Under the pieces are notes generated by a model. It did not search any database and had not been told where the DNA came from. It saw nothing but the letters and a program-made list of their open reading frames with translations. From assembly GCA_048498555.1 (NCBI GenBank), contig JBEHXT010000004.1, forward strand, positions 124,001-188,000: a stretch of 64,000 nucleotides of DNA. The letters are read 5' to 3'. Shown here in pieces: positions 27,146 to 37,100 of the stretch. Both the position numbers and the translations under genes were made by a program. The number at the start of each line of letters is the position of its first letter. The stretch's first letter is position 1. This DNA is from Danxiaibacter sp048498555 (GTDB lineage Bacteria; Bacteroidota; Bacteroidia; Chitinophagales; Chitinophagaceae).

Positions 27146-27430
27146 TGGCTGATGGCAGATGTGTTGATGGCTGATTTGTTCCAGCGCCAGCACGCTGATT
27201 AACAATCGCTGATGTCTGATTTATTCATGTCTGATTTGCTTTGATGTGAGCAGCTTCACTAATATCAAACATTTTGATAGAGGAGCTGCTCACATTTTAA
27301 TAAGCAAAACTGAACATTCATCGTAAATCAGACATGAATAAATCAGACATCAGAGATAACCACATCAGATATCGTCCCAATCATAAATCAGCGATCTTCA
27401 AATCGGAAATCAGCGATTAATTGCTATTTT
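27146..27430. repeat. CTGAT-type arrays with a perfect 29-bp inverted pair, POT-OPT gap
   Basis: This fills most of the 315-bp gap. Just after the POT stop come words such as AATGGCT, GATGGCA, GATGTGT. The segment 27209-27237 is exactly complementary to 27325-27353 (29 of 29). The right arm continues with ATCAG-type words (AATCAGA, AAATCAGCGATC) up to about 20 nt before the OPT start. The loop holds a separate hairpin (27244-27295). Confidence 0.92.
27244..27297 (+). terminator. Nested hairpin, probable terminator of the POT gene
   Basis: ATGTGAGCAGCT (27244-27255) pairs perfectly with 27284-27295; inside it TATCAAA (27263-27269) pairs with TTTGATA (27273-27279). TTTTAATA follows. The whole sits within the 29-bp inverted pair. 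Confidence 0.6.
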
Positions 27431-27452
27431 GTAGTCACGTAAAACAATTGCA

Positions 27453-29510
27453 ATGTCTAACGAAAAAGAATTTCACCCCTTTGTCGCGCCTGAAGCCCAG
27501 GTAAAAGAGTTTACCATTAAAGCCATCGTAATGGGTGGAATATTTGGTATTATTTTCGGCGCCGCCACCGTATATCTTGCGTTGAAAGCGGGTTTAACAG
27601 TAAGCGCCTCCATTCCTATCGCAGTTATTGCAATAACGCTTGGCAGAAAATTTTTAAAAACCACCATTCTCGAAAATAACATTATTCAAACTACCGGTTC
27701 CGCAGGTGAAAGCATTGCAGCCGGGGTTGTATTTACGCTTCCGGGCTTTTTATTTTTGACAGAGCCCAGCAGTGCGTCCTTCTTTAATTATATAACGATA
27801 TTAACGCTGGCAATCTTCGGTGGTATACTCGGTACATTAATGATGATACCATTGCGCCGGTCACTGATTGTAAAAGAACACGGTACATTACCTTATCCCG
27901 AAGGAACTGCTTGCGCTTCTGTACTGAAGGCCGGTGAAAAAGGCGGCGACTTTGCGAAAACAGCTTTCATGGGTCTGGGCTTTGCATTTGTATATGCGTT
28001 GTTGCAGAAGATATTTCATGTAATTTCTGAATTGCCAAGATTTGTTACGCATCAAACCAATAAATATTTTCCTTCCGCAACTTTAAGCAGCGAGATAACG
28101 CCGGAATATATGGGCGTTGGTTACATCATTGGCCCGAAGATCTCAGGTGTGCTTGTTGCCGGCGGCGTATTAAGCTGGTTTGTATTTATTCCGTTACTCG
28201 CATCAGTTGTCCCCGGCGATGTTGTGGCTGCGCAGTTAGTTAAACTGGGCTATCTCGCAAACCTTACAACAGGCGGCGGGCCGGGAAACTGGGATCCGGC
28301 AACACATCAGTTTGCTGATTGGTCAGTAGCGTTATACCGTGCTTATGTAAGGCAAATTGGCGCAGGCGCTGTTGCTGCCGGTGGATTTATTACGTTATTT
28401 AAAACCTTGCCTACCATTATCTCTTCTTTTAGAGGAAGCATTAGCTCTTTAAAGGAAAAGAATGACGCCAATGCTGTTGTGAAAAGAACCGATAGGGACC
28501 TTGATATTCGCGTTGTAGGTATTGGTAGTGCCATACTCATTATATTGATGACCGTTCTTCCACAGGTGCCGGGCGATACCATCATTAGCAAGTTGATATT
28601 GGGTGTATTGGTGATTATTTTCGGCGCATTCTTCGTTACAGTTTCTTCGCGAATTGTCGGGTTGATCGGAAGTTCCAATAATCCTATCAGCGGGATGACT
28701 ATTGCTACTATTATGGGCACTTGTTTGGTATTTATTGCAGTTGGCTGGACCGGCAAAGTATTCGAACCGATGGCACTTGTAGTTGGCGGTATTATTTGTA
28801 TTGCTGCGGCTAACGCGGGAGCAACATCACAGGATTTAAAAACAGGTTATATCGTCGGCGCAACGCCGCGTTATCAGCAATTGGCATTGTTTGTCGGCGC
28901 GATTGTTTCTTCACTGGCAATTGGTGCGACGGTAAAAATCCTCGACACACCTTCGCGCGAAATGCTTGCCCAGGGCATCCAGCACGCGATTGGAACAGAT
29001 AAATATCCTGCACCCCAGGGAACATTAATGGCTACATTGATTAAGGGAATCCTTTCTTTCAACCTTGACTGGCAATTTGTTTTAGTTGGCGTTGCTATTG
29101 CCATTGTGATGGAACTATGCGGCATTAAAGCATTAAGCTTTGCGGTAGGTGTATACCTGCCACTAAGCACTACATTGCCCATATTTGTTGGTGGAGCAAT
29201 CCGCGGCCTTGTTGATTGGAGAAAGAAGAAAAAAGGTGAGGAAGTGCATCCGGAAGAAGAAGATCTCGGAAAGGGCAATTTGTTTGCAACCGGCCTTGTT
29301 GCTGGTGGCGCTATTGCAGGCGTGATAGTGGCATTTTTATCAGCAAGCGATAATGTGAATGAAGTGCTGGCTAAATGGAGTGCAGAACATGGATTGGTTG
29401 GATTGTTATCTGACACAGGCTATATGTTACTAGGCGTTGCATTCTTCGCAGTGATGGGTATCGTGTTGTATAGAATAGCGATAAAGAAAAATGAAATAGA
29501 ACTGGAATAA
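27453..29510 (+). CDS. OPT-family oligopeptide transporter
   Basis: 685 residues and about 15 membrane segments. Typical of the bacterial OPT branch are ITLGRKFLKTTILENNIIQTTGSAGESIAAGVVF (written here as a span, residues about 62-95), the PYPEGTAC motif (about 148) and repeated Gly/Ala-rich helices. A hydrophilic loop with Lys/Glu clusters (RKKKKGEEVHPEEE, about residues 590-605) precedes the last helices. OPT proteins import peptides or metal chelates; substrate unknown. With the POT gene upstream and the secreted M28 peptidase at 15.3 kb it suggests peptide use. A 7-nt array starts at the base after its stop codon. Confidence 0.93.
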   Translation: MSNEKEFHPFVAPEAQVKEFTIKAIVMGGIFGIIFGAATVYLALKAGLTVSASIPIAVIAITLGRKFLKTTILENNIIQTTGSAGESIAAGVVFTLPGFLFLTEPSSASFFNYITILTLAIFGGILGTLMMIPLRRSLIVKEHGTLPYPEGTACASVLKAGEKGGDFAKTAFMGLGFAFVYALLQKIFHVISELPRFVTHQTNKYFPSATLSSEITPEYMGVGYIIGPKISGVLVAGGVLSWFVFIPLLASVVPGDVVAAQLVKLGYLANLTTGGGPGNWDPATHQFADWSVALYRAYVRQIGAGAVAAGGFITLFKTLPTIISSFRGSISSLKEKNDANAVVKRTDRDLDIRVVGIGSAILIILMTVLPQVPGDTIISKLILGVLVIIFGAFFVTVSSRIVGLIGSSNNPISGMTIATIMGTCLVFIAVGWTGKVFEPMALVVGGIICIAAANAGATSQDLKTGYIVGATPRYQQLALFVGAIVSSLAIGATVKILDTPSREMLAQGIQHAIGTDKYPAPQGTLMATLIKGILSFNLDWQFVLVGVAIAIVMELCGIKALSFAVGVYLPLSTTLPIFVGGAIRGLVDWRKKKKGEEVHPEEEDLGKGNLFATGLVAGGAIAGVIVAFLSASDNVNEVLAKWSAEHGLVGLLSDTGYMLLGVAFFAVMGIVLYRIAIKKNEIELE

Positions 29511-29586
29511 GCTTAAAGCCTAAAGCGAAAAGCCTAAAACTGACGATGCATATAAAGAGCAGAAATTAGTTTTAGGCTTTTTTTTG
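29511..29586 (+). terminator. Terminator of the OPT gene built from 7-nt words
   Basis: Directly after TAA come GCTTAAA, GCCTAAA, GCGAAAA, GCCTAAA (29511-29538). The last words form the left arm of a 14-bp stem, AAAAGCCTAAAACT (29528-29541) with AGTTTTAGGCTTTT (29568-29581), followed by further T residues. Confidence 0.88.
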
Positions 29587-29646
29587 TGCGTTAGACCATG
29601 GAACGACAGAAGAAGAAACAAATCTTCACACAAGAAAATTCTAGTG

Positions 29647-29751
29647 ACCATCAGTGCTTCTTCGTGAACCTCAGTGAAATTTGTTTATGTTATAAAGGCG
29701 AGGACACAAAAAGATCGCCCTCATTTTCAACTGTCAATTTTCAATTGTCAA
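29647..29751. repeat. 10-nt and 7-nt arrays before the DUF1501 stop
   Basis: 29647-29676 reads three 10-mers ending in GTG (ACCATCAGTG, CTTCTTCGTG, AACCTCAGTG). 29725-29751 is, on the minus strand, TTGACAA, TTGAAAA, TTGACAG, TTGAAAA, starting at the first base after the DUF1501 stop codon. Confidence 0.85.
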
Positions 29752-30957
29752 TTATATAAAATCTAAATGTCTGAAGCTTCCATTCAACACAGCCTTATCA
29801 TCTGCCGCCAACCACTTATTTAAAACCGTTGCATACACTTCTTTAAAATCAACCTTATACTTCAAATCACCTTCATCAAGATCGTGTAAATCGGGCATAG
29901 CATTCAACAATCCTTTTTGCTTTAATCCTCCGCTGATGAAAAACATATTATTAGCCGTTCCGTGATCTGTTCCGCCACTTGCATTTTGCGATACCCTTCT
30001 GCCAAACTCGCTGAAAGTAAATAGCAACACATCCTGAAAACGGTTGTTGCTCTTCATATCCTTTACAAACGCAGACACTGCTCCATTGAGCTCGGCAAAC
30101 AATCTTTGCTGTTGCATTTCCTGGGCTACATGGGTATCAAAACTGCCCAGGCTAACATAGTATACGCTTGTATTTATATCTGAAAGAATAAGCGATGCAA
30201 CAGTCTTCAAATTCTTTCCTATCTCTGTCGCAGGATAAGTTATAGAAGAAACATTCTTTTTACTTTGTTCAAAAATATAGTCCGCGCTGCTCAATGTCTC
30301 ACTCATTACCTTGTATAAGTAATCAACAGGCTGTTCATGCTGCGCTGCATGATGAGCGTCGGCCAACTCCTTGAAATATTTTTGGTGGCTGGTATTATAT
30401 AAACGTCGCGGATCTTTAAACGCCAAACCCTTATTGTTAGTGCCTTTCAATGCAAGGCTCAACACATCGTCAATTTCGAGTATTTGTGTAGGCGCTGAAC
30501 AGTTGCTACAACGTTCATCGAGATACCTCCCCAACCAACCGCTCTGCAGATATTTATTGGAAGCACTTGCCGTCTGCCATATATCCATACTGCGAAAATG
30601 GCTTCTGTCAGGTGTTGGATATCCTACGTTATTTAAAATCCCCAGGCTGCCATCAGCATATAAATCTTTAAATCCAGTCAAAGCGCCGTGCAAAGCCGCT
30701 GTGTCATTTAGTATTAATGACCTGTTTTTGTTTATTCCTAACCGCGGCCTTTCACGATAATAAATATCATTACCTATAGGGATAACTGTATTCAATCCAT
30801 CATTGCCACCGCTTAACTGAATTACAACAATAACTTTATTTCCTGCAGGCACCGGGCTAAACTGCCTGTTCTCAAAAGCCTTCAGAAACTTTGGCATCAT
30901 GAAAGCTGTTGTTGCCAGCGAACTTATTTGTAAAAAATTTCTTCTTTTAATTAACAT
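29752..30957 (-). CDS. DUF1501 domain protein with twin-arginine signal
   Basis: 401 residues. The N-terminus has a twin-arginine signal (KRRNFLQISS, then a hydrophobic stretch), so the folded protein should be exported by Tat. DUF1501 features are VIQLSGGNDGLNTVIP near residue 40, SHFRSMDIWQ near 115, SLGSFDTHVAQ near 270 and FSEFGRRVSQNASGGTDHG near 320, giving an alkaline-phosphatase/sulfatase-like fold in which metal-binding residues (D, H) are retained. Function is not known. The ATG at 30957 is preferred to a GTG at 30975 that overlaps the DUF1800 gene. It is cotranscribed with DUF1800, its constant partner. Confidence 0.88.
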   Translation of the reverse strand: MLIKRRNFLQISSLATTAFMMPKFLKAFENRQFSPVPAGNKVIVVIQLSGGNDGLNTVIPIGNDIYYRERPRLGINKNRSLILNDTAALHGALTGFKDLYADGSLGILNNVGYPTPDRSHFRSMDIWQTASASNKYLQSGWLGRYLDERCSNCSAPTQILEIDDVLSLALKGTNNKGLAFKDPRRLYNTSHQKYFKELADAHHAAQHEQPVDYLYKVMSETLSSADYIFEQSKKNVSSITYPATEIGKNLKTVASLILSDINTSVYYVSLGSFDTHVAQEMQQQRLFAELNGAVSAFVKDMKSNNRFQDVLLFTFSEFGRRVSQNASGGTDHGTANNMFFISGGLKQKGLLNAMPDLHDLDEGDLKYKVDFKEVYATVLNKWLAADDKAVLNGSFRHLDFI

Positions 30958-30968
30958 GTTGCAAGCAT

Positions 30969-32459
30969 TTAACACAGTTGATATTCGGGTGTACTCATAA
31001 GGGCTATCGTAGTTGTTTGAATGTAGCTTTCACGTGAATTTTTGTTAACAATATTCTGAACTACATTTTCATTCAATGATGAAGGTGGTGTTTGCAACAG
31101 CACAGATTCCATCACATCATAAAGGTATTCCTTGCTTACTCCATCAAACTGTTTCATGTATTGTTGCCAGTCTATATCCGCATTAATACGAAGGCCCGCC
31201 TTTGCCGCGTTATTATCTACCGAAGATGGCGCTGCAGCCTTCATGGATGAATAATTTTCCTGCATGCCCATTTGTTGATCGTCATCCGTTTTGGGTTTTA
31301 TATTAAATGCTTCATCTTCTTTAATAAGCCTCGCAAGGCTCAGCCGCAACATAAGTGAAGAACTGTCTATCCAGTTTGTACCACCAGGCCAACCTGCAAC
31401 ATTCGGCGGATAAAATAATAATTGGCCGAGTACGCGTTGCAAGAGTAATTGCATTGATTCATTTTGAAATTGCATCGGCAACGTCCGTCTCATTCCAGCA
31501 ATTAATTCAACAGGAGATTTAATGTGTGAACCAATATTCTTTTCGTCATAAAACCAATCAGCGGTAAAAATATTTTTCATCAGGCTGCTAATGTTATAAT
31601 TGCTCCTGTAAAAATGTTCTGCGAGGCGTTTTATTCTCTCCTCATCCGGAACGTCATTTACAAAAAAACGATAGGCTTTGCGTGTGATAAACAAAGCAGT
31701 TTGTGGTTGCCGTAGCAAGATGTCAATAATATCATCACCATCAAAATTCCCAGTGTTGCCTAATACTGTTTTTACACCATCGTCATGAAACATCCTGCGA
31801 AAAACAAATTCGCCATTCATCTTAAATCCCCATCCGGTAAAAGCCCGCGCAGCTTCTTTTACATCCTGTTCAGTATAGTTTCCTCTGCCAAGCGTAAACA
31901 ACTCCATTACTTCGCGCGCAAAATTTTCATTGGGATGTTGCTTTTTATTTTGTTGATTGTTCAGAAATGAAAGCATCGCAGCACTTTTGCTTACGCCACG
32001 CAAGAGGCTTCCAAAGTCGCCCAGCGCATTGCTTCTTATTTCATTCAACAATTGTTGCTGATAGAAAATATTTAAATTGATGCACGCAAAATGTCCGTGC
32101 CAGAATAAGGCCATTTTTTCTCTCAGCTGTGCATCACTGTTCACCATCTCATGAAGCCAGGTAAGATTGAGGCTTTTGATGTCCTCACGGCTTTGAACGC
32201 GCACCTGCTTCTTTTGCTCTTTAGACATCTCTTTCATTTGGTTTTCCAACTGAACCGCGTTACCAATTCCCGTGAACAATCCTTTCAGAGAACTATCTGC
32301 AACATCAAAATATACCGGCTTTGATTGTGACTTTTTTTCAATGATCTGATATAGGTCAGTGGGAGATATTTTGGATAACCGACTGATGTCATTGGCTGCG
32401 ATACCAAAGCCGGCACGCCACAACAGGTGTTGATTTTTTATTTGTGTGGTTAGCACCAT
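30969..32459 (-). CDS. DUF1800 domain protein
   Basis: 496 residues. Typical segments: HLLWRAGFG at residue 12, EKMALFWHGHFA (about 113), NENFAREVMELFTLG (about 176) and ARAFTGWG (about 203). No signal peptide is obvious, unlike the DUF1501 partner; the N-terminus begins directly with the domain. DUF1800 and DUF1501 genes occur as pairs in Bacteroidota, Planctomycetota and Proteobacteria; the joint function is unknown, with a role in exported or surface structures suspected only. It is the first gene of the two, and ends 12 nt before the chosen DUF1501 start. Confidence 0.87.
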   Translation of the reverse strand: MVLTTQIKNQHLLWRAGFGIAANDISRLSKISPTDLYQIIEKKSQSKPVYFDVADSSLKGLFTGIGNAVQLENQMKEMSKEQKKQVRVQSREDIKSLNLTWLHEMVNSDAQLREKMALFWHGHFACINLNIFYQQQLLNEIRSNALGDFGSLLRGVSKSAAMLSFLNNQQNKKQHPNENFAREVMELFTLGRGNYTEQDVKEAARAFTGWGFKMNGEFVFRRMFHDDGVKTVLGNTGNFDGDDIIDILLRQPQTALFITRKAYRFFVNDVPDEERIKRLAEHFYRSNYNISSLMKNIFTADWFYDEKNIGSHIKSPVELIAGMRRTLPMQFQNESMQLLLQRVLGQLLFYPPNVAGWPGGTNWIDSSSLMLRLSLARLIKEDEAFNIKPKTDDDQQMGMQENYSSMKAAAPSSVDNNAAKAGLRINADIDWQQYMKQFDGVSKEYLYDVMESVLLQTPPSSLNENVVQNIVNKNSRESYIQTTTIALMSTPEYQLC

Positions 32460-32516
32460 TGAGAAAATTTGGTTTTTGACTTAACGTGTGGCAACAGGTT
32501 TAATTGCGGAAAAGCG

Positions 32517-32600
32517 TCAATTAATTGACAATTGAAAATGGAAAATTGACAATGAAGGAAAGTCTATCCCTGTCAAGGCGTTATCAATTGTCAATTGTAA
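32517..32600. repeat. TTGACAA 7-nt arrays in a divergent gap
   Basis: The palindrome TCAATTAATTGA (32517-32528) runs into ATTGACA, ATTGAAA, ATGGAAA, ATTGACA (to about 32552). An inverted piece lies at 32584-32597, and TTGACAATTGA at 32525-32535 is exactly complementary to 32584-32594. Here the array lies between two start codons, unlike most others. Confidence 0.85.
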
Positions 32601-32672
32601 TAATGACTTTTTATATCCACAAAAAATGTATATTACAAATCCATTTCTAACATTGCCAAAACCAAAATCGTT

Positions 32673-33962
32673 ATGCATCGCAGAACTTTTATTAAGAATA
32701 CCTCTGCCGGGCTTATTTATTCGGCGGTTCCTTTTGCGCAAACCTTTGGCGCATACCAGTCAAAATACACAACAGCATTGATCGGAACAGGATGGTGGGG
32801 AATGAATATTTTGCGTGAAGCCATTGCTGCAGGGCAATCCAAAGTTGTTGCCATGTGTGACGTTGATGACAACCAGCTGCAGCCAGCGGCAGCAGAAGTA
32901 AGCAAACTGACTAGCGACACGCCAAAACTTTATAAAGATTTCAGGGAATTAATTCATAAAGAAAAGCCTCAGATAGTTATTGTAGCAACGCCGGATCACT
33001 GGCATCCGCTGATCATGATAGAAGCGGTAAAAAATGGCGCGCATGTATATGTTGAAAAACCCATTAGCCATACTATTAAAGAAGGTATTGCTATGGTTAA
33101 GGCAGCGCGTGATGCTGACCGCATTGTGCAGGTAGGAACACACAGGCGCGTTTCTCCACACAACATCTCTGGTATGGATTTTTTGAAATCAGGAAAGGCG
33201 GGAAAGATTGGTATGGTGCGCGCATTTGTACATTATCCCGGAGGGCCCGGACAAAAAGTTCCCGACTCTGAAACACCGAAAGGACTGGATTGGGATATGT
33301 GGTGCGGGCCAGCGCCTTACAGGCCATACAACAAAGCAATCCATCCAAAAGGCTTTCGCCTGTTTTTAGATTATGCCAATGGCCAGCTGGGCGATTGGGG
33401 CATTCACTGGATGGACCAGATTTTATGGTGGACAGAAGAAAAAGCACCGAAGAAAATTTCATCTTATGGTGGACGCTATATAAAGCAGGATACTACTGAC
33501 GCACCAGATACACAGGTGGTAGAATACCAATACGAAAGTTTTATCGCAACATGGGAGCATCGTTTGTACGCCGGCAATGAAGCTGAAAAAGCAAACGTGG
33601 GTTGTTACTTTTATGGCACGGAAGGCACTTTCCACATGGGCTGGACAGACGGTTGGACCTTCTACCCTTCAGATAAAAACAAACCAACCATTCACCAGGA
33701 CCCTGTGCTTCATACAAAAGATCAAAACAACATCCAGGAGCTTTGGGCCAATTTCCTTGATTCAATTGCCAATAAACGCAGGCCTGTTTGCGATATTGAA
33801 ATCGGGCACAGATCAACTTCCGTGAGTTTGTTAGGGATGCTGAGTTATAAGTTGGGAAGAAGTATTAATTGGGATGCAGACAAGCAAATCATCATCAACG
33901 ATCCTGAAGCAAATAAGCTGTTGATGAGAGATTATAGAGGTGATTGGAAATATCCGGTTTAG
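32673..33962 (+). CDS. Secreted Gfo/Idh/MocA-family oxidoreductase
   Basis: 429 residues with a twin-arginine signal (HRRTFIKNTSAG). The Rossmann domain begins TTALIGTGWWGM (about 35), MCDVDDNQL follows, and the catalytic-lysine segment VYVEKPISHT lies near residue 128. The C-terminal domain has WDMWCGPAPY and DWGIHWMDQILWW, a pattern shared with secreted members that act on sugars. The family oxidises or reduces sugar hydroxyls with a tightly bound NAD(P); exported members may be glycosidase-like or keto-sugar enzymes. It precedes the haem-propeller gene in the same direction. The TAG stop is the start of a 63-nt repeat array. Confidence 0.9.
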   Translation: MHRRTFIKNTSAGLIYSAVPFAQTFGAYQSKYTTALIGTGWWGMNILREAIAAGQSKVVAMCDVDDNQLQPAAAEVSKLTSDTPKLYKDFRELIHKEKPQIVIVATPDHWHPLIMIEAVKNGAHVYVEKPISHTIKEGIAMVKAARDADRIVQVGTHRRVSPHNISGMDFLKSGKAGKIGMVRAFVHYPGGPGQKVPDSETPKGLDWDMWCGPAPYRPYNKAIHPKGFRLFLDYANGQLGDWGIHWMDQILWWTEEKAPKKISSYGGRYIKQDTTDAPDTQVVEYQYESFIATWEHRLYAGNEAEKANVGCYFYGTEGTFHMGWTDGWTFYPSDKNKPTIHQDPVLHTKDQNNIQELWANFLDSIANKRRPVCDIEIGHRSTSVSLLGMLSYKLGRSINWDADKQIIINDPEANKLLMRDYRGDWKYPV

Positions 33963-34070
33963 CTATCAGCTGTCAGCCTTAAGAAAATTGACAGTTGACA
34001 ATTGAAAATTGACAATTAGAATTGCAGGCTGATTATTAAAATCACCATCCAAAAATCAGAAATCAGCAAA
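33961..34070 (+). repeat. Nine 7-nt words in one register starting inside a stop codon
   Basis: From the A of the TAG stop at 33960-33962: AGCTATC, AGCTGTC, AGCCTTA, AGAAAAT, TGACAGT, TGACAAT, TGAAAAT, TGACAAT, TAGAATT (33961-34023). The AGCT words pass into the TTGACAA words without a phase change. An ATCAG-type segment follows to about 34070. Confidence 0.92.
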
Positions 34071-34079
34071 TAAAAAATA

Positions 34080-34109
34080 TTTGCGCGGTCAACATTTTAT
34101 GTAGATTTA
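34080..34109 (+). promoter_or_regulatory. Promoter candidate of the haem/propeller gene
   Basis: TTTG at 34080-34083, 18-nt spacer, TAGATTTA at 34102-34109 (consensus TTTG, about 19 nt, TAnnTTTG), 27 nt before the ATG at 34137. Confidence 0.5.
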
Positions 34110-34136
34110 TTACTCAAAATGTAACCGATTGCAACA

Positions 34137-37100
34137 ATGCTAATGCTTATGAGATCATTAATCAGCCGTTTTGCGCCTGTCCCGGTCGTTATGTCCGTTT
34201 TGCTGGGAGCGTGCACCGGGCCTTCCGACAAAAAAGAAGAACCTTCAAAGCCATTAACGGAGGCTGAGCGCCATTTACCAGAGAATGCACTCCGCGGATT
34301 GAAGGTTGCTGACGGATTAGAAGCAACCTTATTCGCACACGAGCCAATGCTGGTTAATCCAACCAATATTGATATTGACGAAAAAGGGCGTGTATGGGTT
34401 TGCGAAGCCTATAACTATCGCAATCAGTTAAATCCGCAAAATCCCGTAAAAAATGAAGGCGACAGAATTCTGATACTGGAAGATACCAATAATGATGGCA
34501 TTGCAGACAAGCAAACCGTTTTTTACCAGGGAACAGAAATCAATGCACCGTTGGGCATCTCAGTGCTTGGCAACAAAGTGATTGTTTCCTGCAGCCCGAA
34601 TGTGTTTGTTTTTACGGATGAGAATGGTGATGGCAAGGCCGATAAAAAAGAAATATTGTTCACTGGCATCGGCGGCATACAACATGACCACGCCATTCAC
34701 GCATTCAACTTTGGTCCAGACGGCAAACTTTACTTCAACTTTGGCAACGCAGGTGATAGCATTGAAAATAAAGAAGGAAAAGTGATTCGCGATCCCGAAG
34801 GGAATATTGTAAGAAACGATGGCAAACCTTACCGGCAGGGAATGGTTTTCCGCTGTAATCTTGATGGTAGCGAATTTGAGGTGCTCGCCAACAATTTCAG
34901 AAACAACTACGAAGTGGCAGAAGATTCTTATGGCACGATGTGGCAGTCTGACAATGATGATGATGGCAATCGTGGTGTAAGGATCAACTACGTTATGCCA
35001 TATGGCAACTACGGCTACACAGATGAAATAACTGGCGCAGGCTGGCATCAGCGCCGCGTAAATATGGAAGATTCCATTCCATACCGCCATTGGCATTTAA
35101 ATGATCCCGGCGTTGTACCAAACTTATTACAAACCGGTGCTGGTTCTCCGACAGGCATGGTTATTTACGAAGGCAATTTGCTTCCTGAAAAATACCGCAA
35201 CCAAATGATTCATGCAGATGCCGGGCCTAACATCGTTCGGTCCTATGCAGTTGAACCGGATGGCGCAGGATATAAAGCAACTATAAACAACATTGTAGAA
35301 GGCACCGGAGATAATTGGTTCAGGCCTTCAGATGTATGTGTTGCTCCTGATGGCTCTTTGTTCATCGCAGACTGGTATGACCCCGGTGTAGGCGGCCACC
35401 AGGTGGCTGATCTTGATCGCGGAAGAATTTTCAGGGTTGCACCTACTGGCAGCAAGTATTCAGTTCCTCCATTCAATCTTGACAATCCCGAGGACGCAAT
35501 AAAAGCACTACAAAGCCCTAATATTTCAAGACGCTATCTCGCCTGGCAAAAATTACATAGTTGGGGCACGGATGCCATTCCAGCGCTGGAGAAAATGTAT
35601 CGCTCAGATAATTCACGCTTCAGGGCAAGAGCTTTATGGTTGCTGGGCAAAATTCCGGGTAAGGGATTTGGCTATATTACAGACGCGCTGAAAGATAAGG
35701 ATGATAATATTCGCATTACCGCCCTTCGCATCGCGCTGGAAAATAAAGAGGATACTGTCGGCATCGTAAAACAACTGATTAACGATCCATCAGCACAAGT
35801 GAGAAGGGAAGCCGCGATTGCGCTAAGGCATAACAAGTCACCAGAAGCGCCTGTTTTATGGGCGCAGCTGGCTAAACAATATGATGGAAAAGACCGTTGG
35901 TACCTTGAAGCGCTTGGAATTGGTGCGGATAAACAATGGGATACATACTTTCCGGCATGGCTGACTGCAGTTAACAATAACTGGAACACAACTGAAGGGC
36001 GTGATATTGTTTGGCGCGCAAGAACGCCGCAAACATTGCCGCTGCTTGTTCAGATTGTAAGCAACCCTGAACATAATCCCGATAATTACCTGAAGTTTTA
36101 CAGGGCATTTGATTTTCATCCCGGTCCTGAAAAAGAAAAAGCATTACGCGCATTGCTGGAGGGCCATCATCCGCAACAGGACCGCATCAATTCGATTGTA
36201 CTGATGCTGATTGATGAAACGAAAGTTCCGATGACGCCCGCATTTAAAAATGCCATTGCAAGCGCTTTAAATAGTGTGAAAGGTACGCAAGATTATGTTG
36301 ATCTTGTTAGCCGATACAAACTGAAAGACAAGAACAATGAGCTTTTGCAAATAGTTGAACAAAGCAATAACAAGGGCTTGCAGACAAGTGCTATAAGGGT
36401 GCTTTTGTCGAACAATGGTGATGCGCTGGTGAAGAAGGCTTTGGAACCAAAAGATAGTATTTCGCTCAAAATCATCAAAGCGCTTGGTGGTTATGAAGAC
36501 AAGAAAAGCAAGGATATTTTGCAAACCATCGTACTTGATACAAAATATCCTGCCGACTTGAGAAATGCCGCTATAGAATCATTCTCACACGGCTGGAGCG
36601 GAGAAGACCGCTTGCTCGCGCTTGCTAAAGAAAACAAATTGCCTGAAGATGTTAAACCGGTTGCAGTAAAAATATTATCAACAGCTTATCGCGGCGAAAT
36701 CAAAAAAGAAGCAGCGAAGTACCTGGATATTTCCACAGGCCCCGTAAACAAAATTGCTCCTGTGGCAGAACTGGTGGCTTTACATGGCGATGCAACTGCA
36801 GGCGCTACAGTGTTTACAACCTATTGCGCAACCTGTCACCAGGTGAATAACAAAGGCGTTGATTTTGGCCCTAAGCTGTCTGAAATAGGAAGCAAGCTTT
36901 CTAAAGAGGCTATATATACTTCCATTATGGAACCTAGTGCTGGTATCAGCTTTGGGTTTGAAGGCTATTCTTTCAAATTAAAAAATGGTACGCAGTTACT
37001 CGGTTATATCTCCAGCAAAACAAACGATGATATTACTATTAAGATGATTGGCGGTACAGAAGAAAAGCACAGTAAAACAGAAATTGTTGAACAGAAGCCT

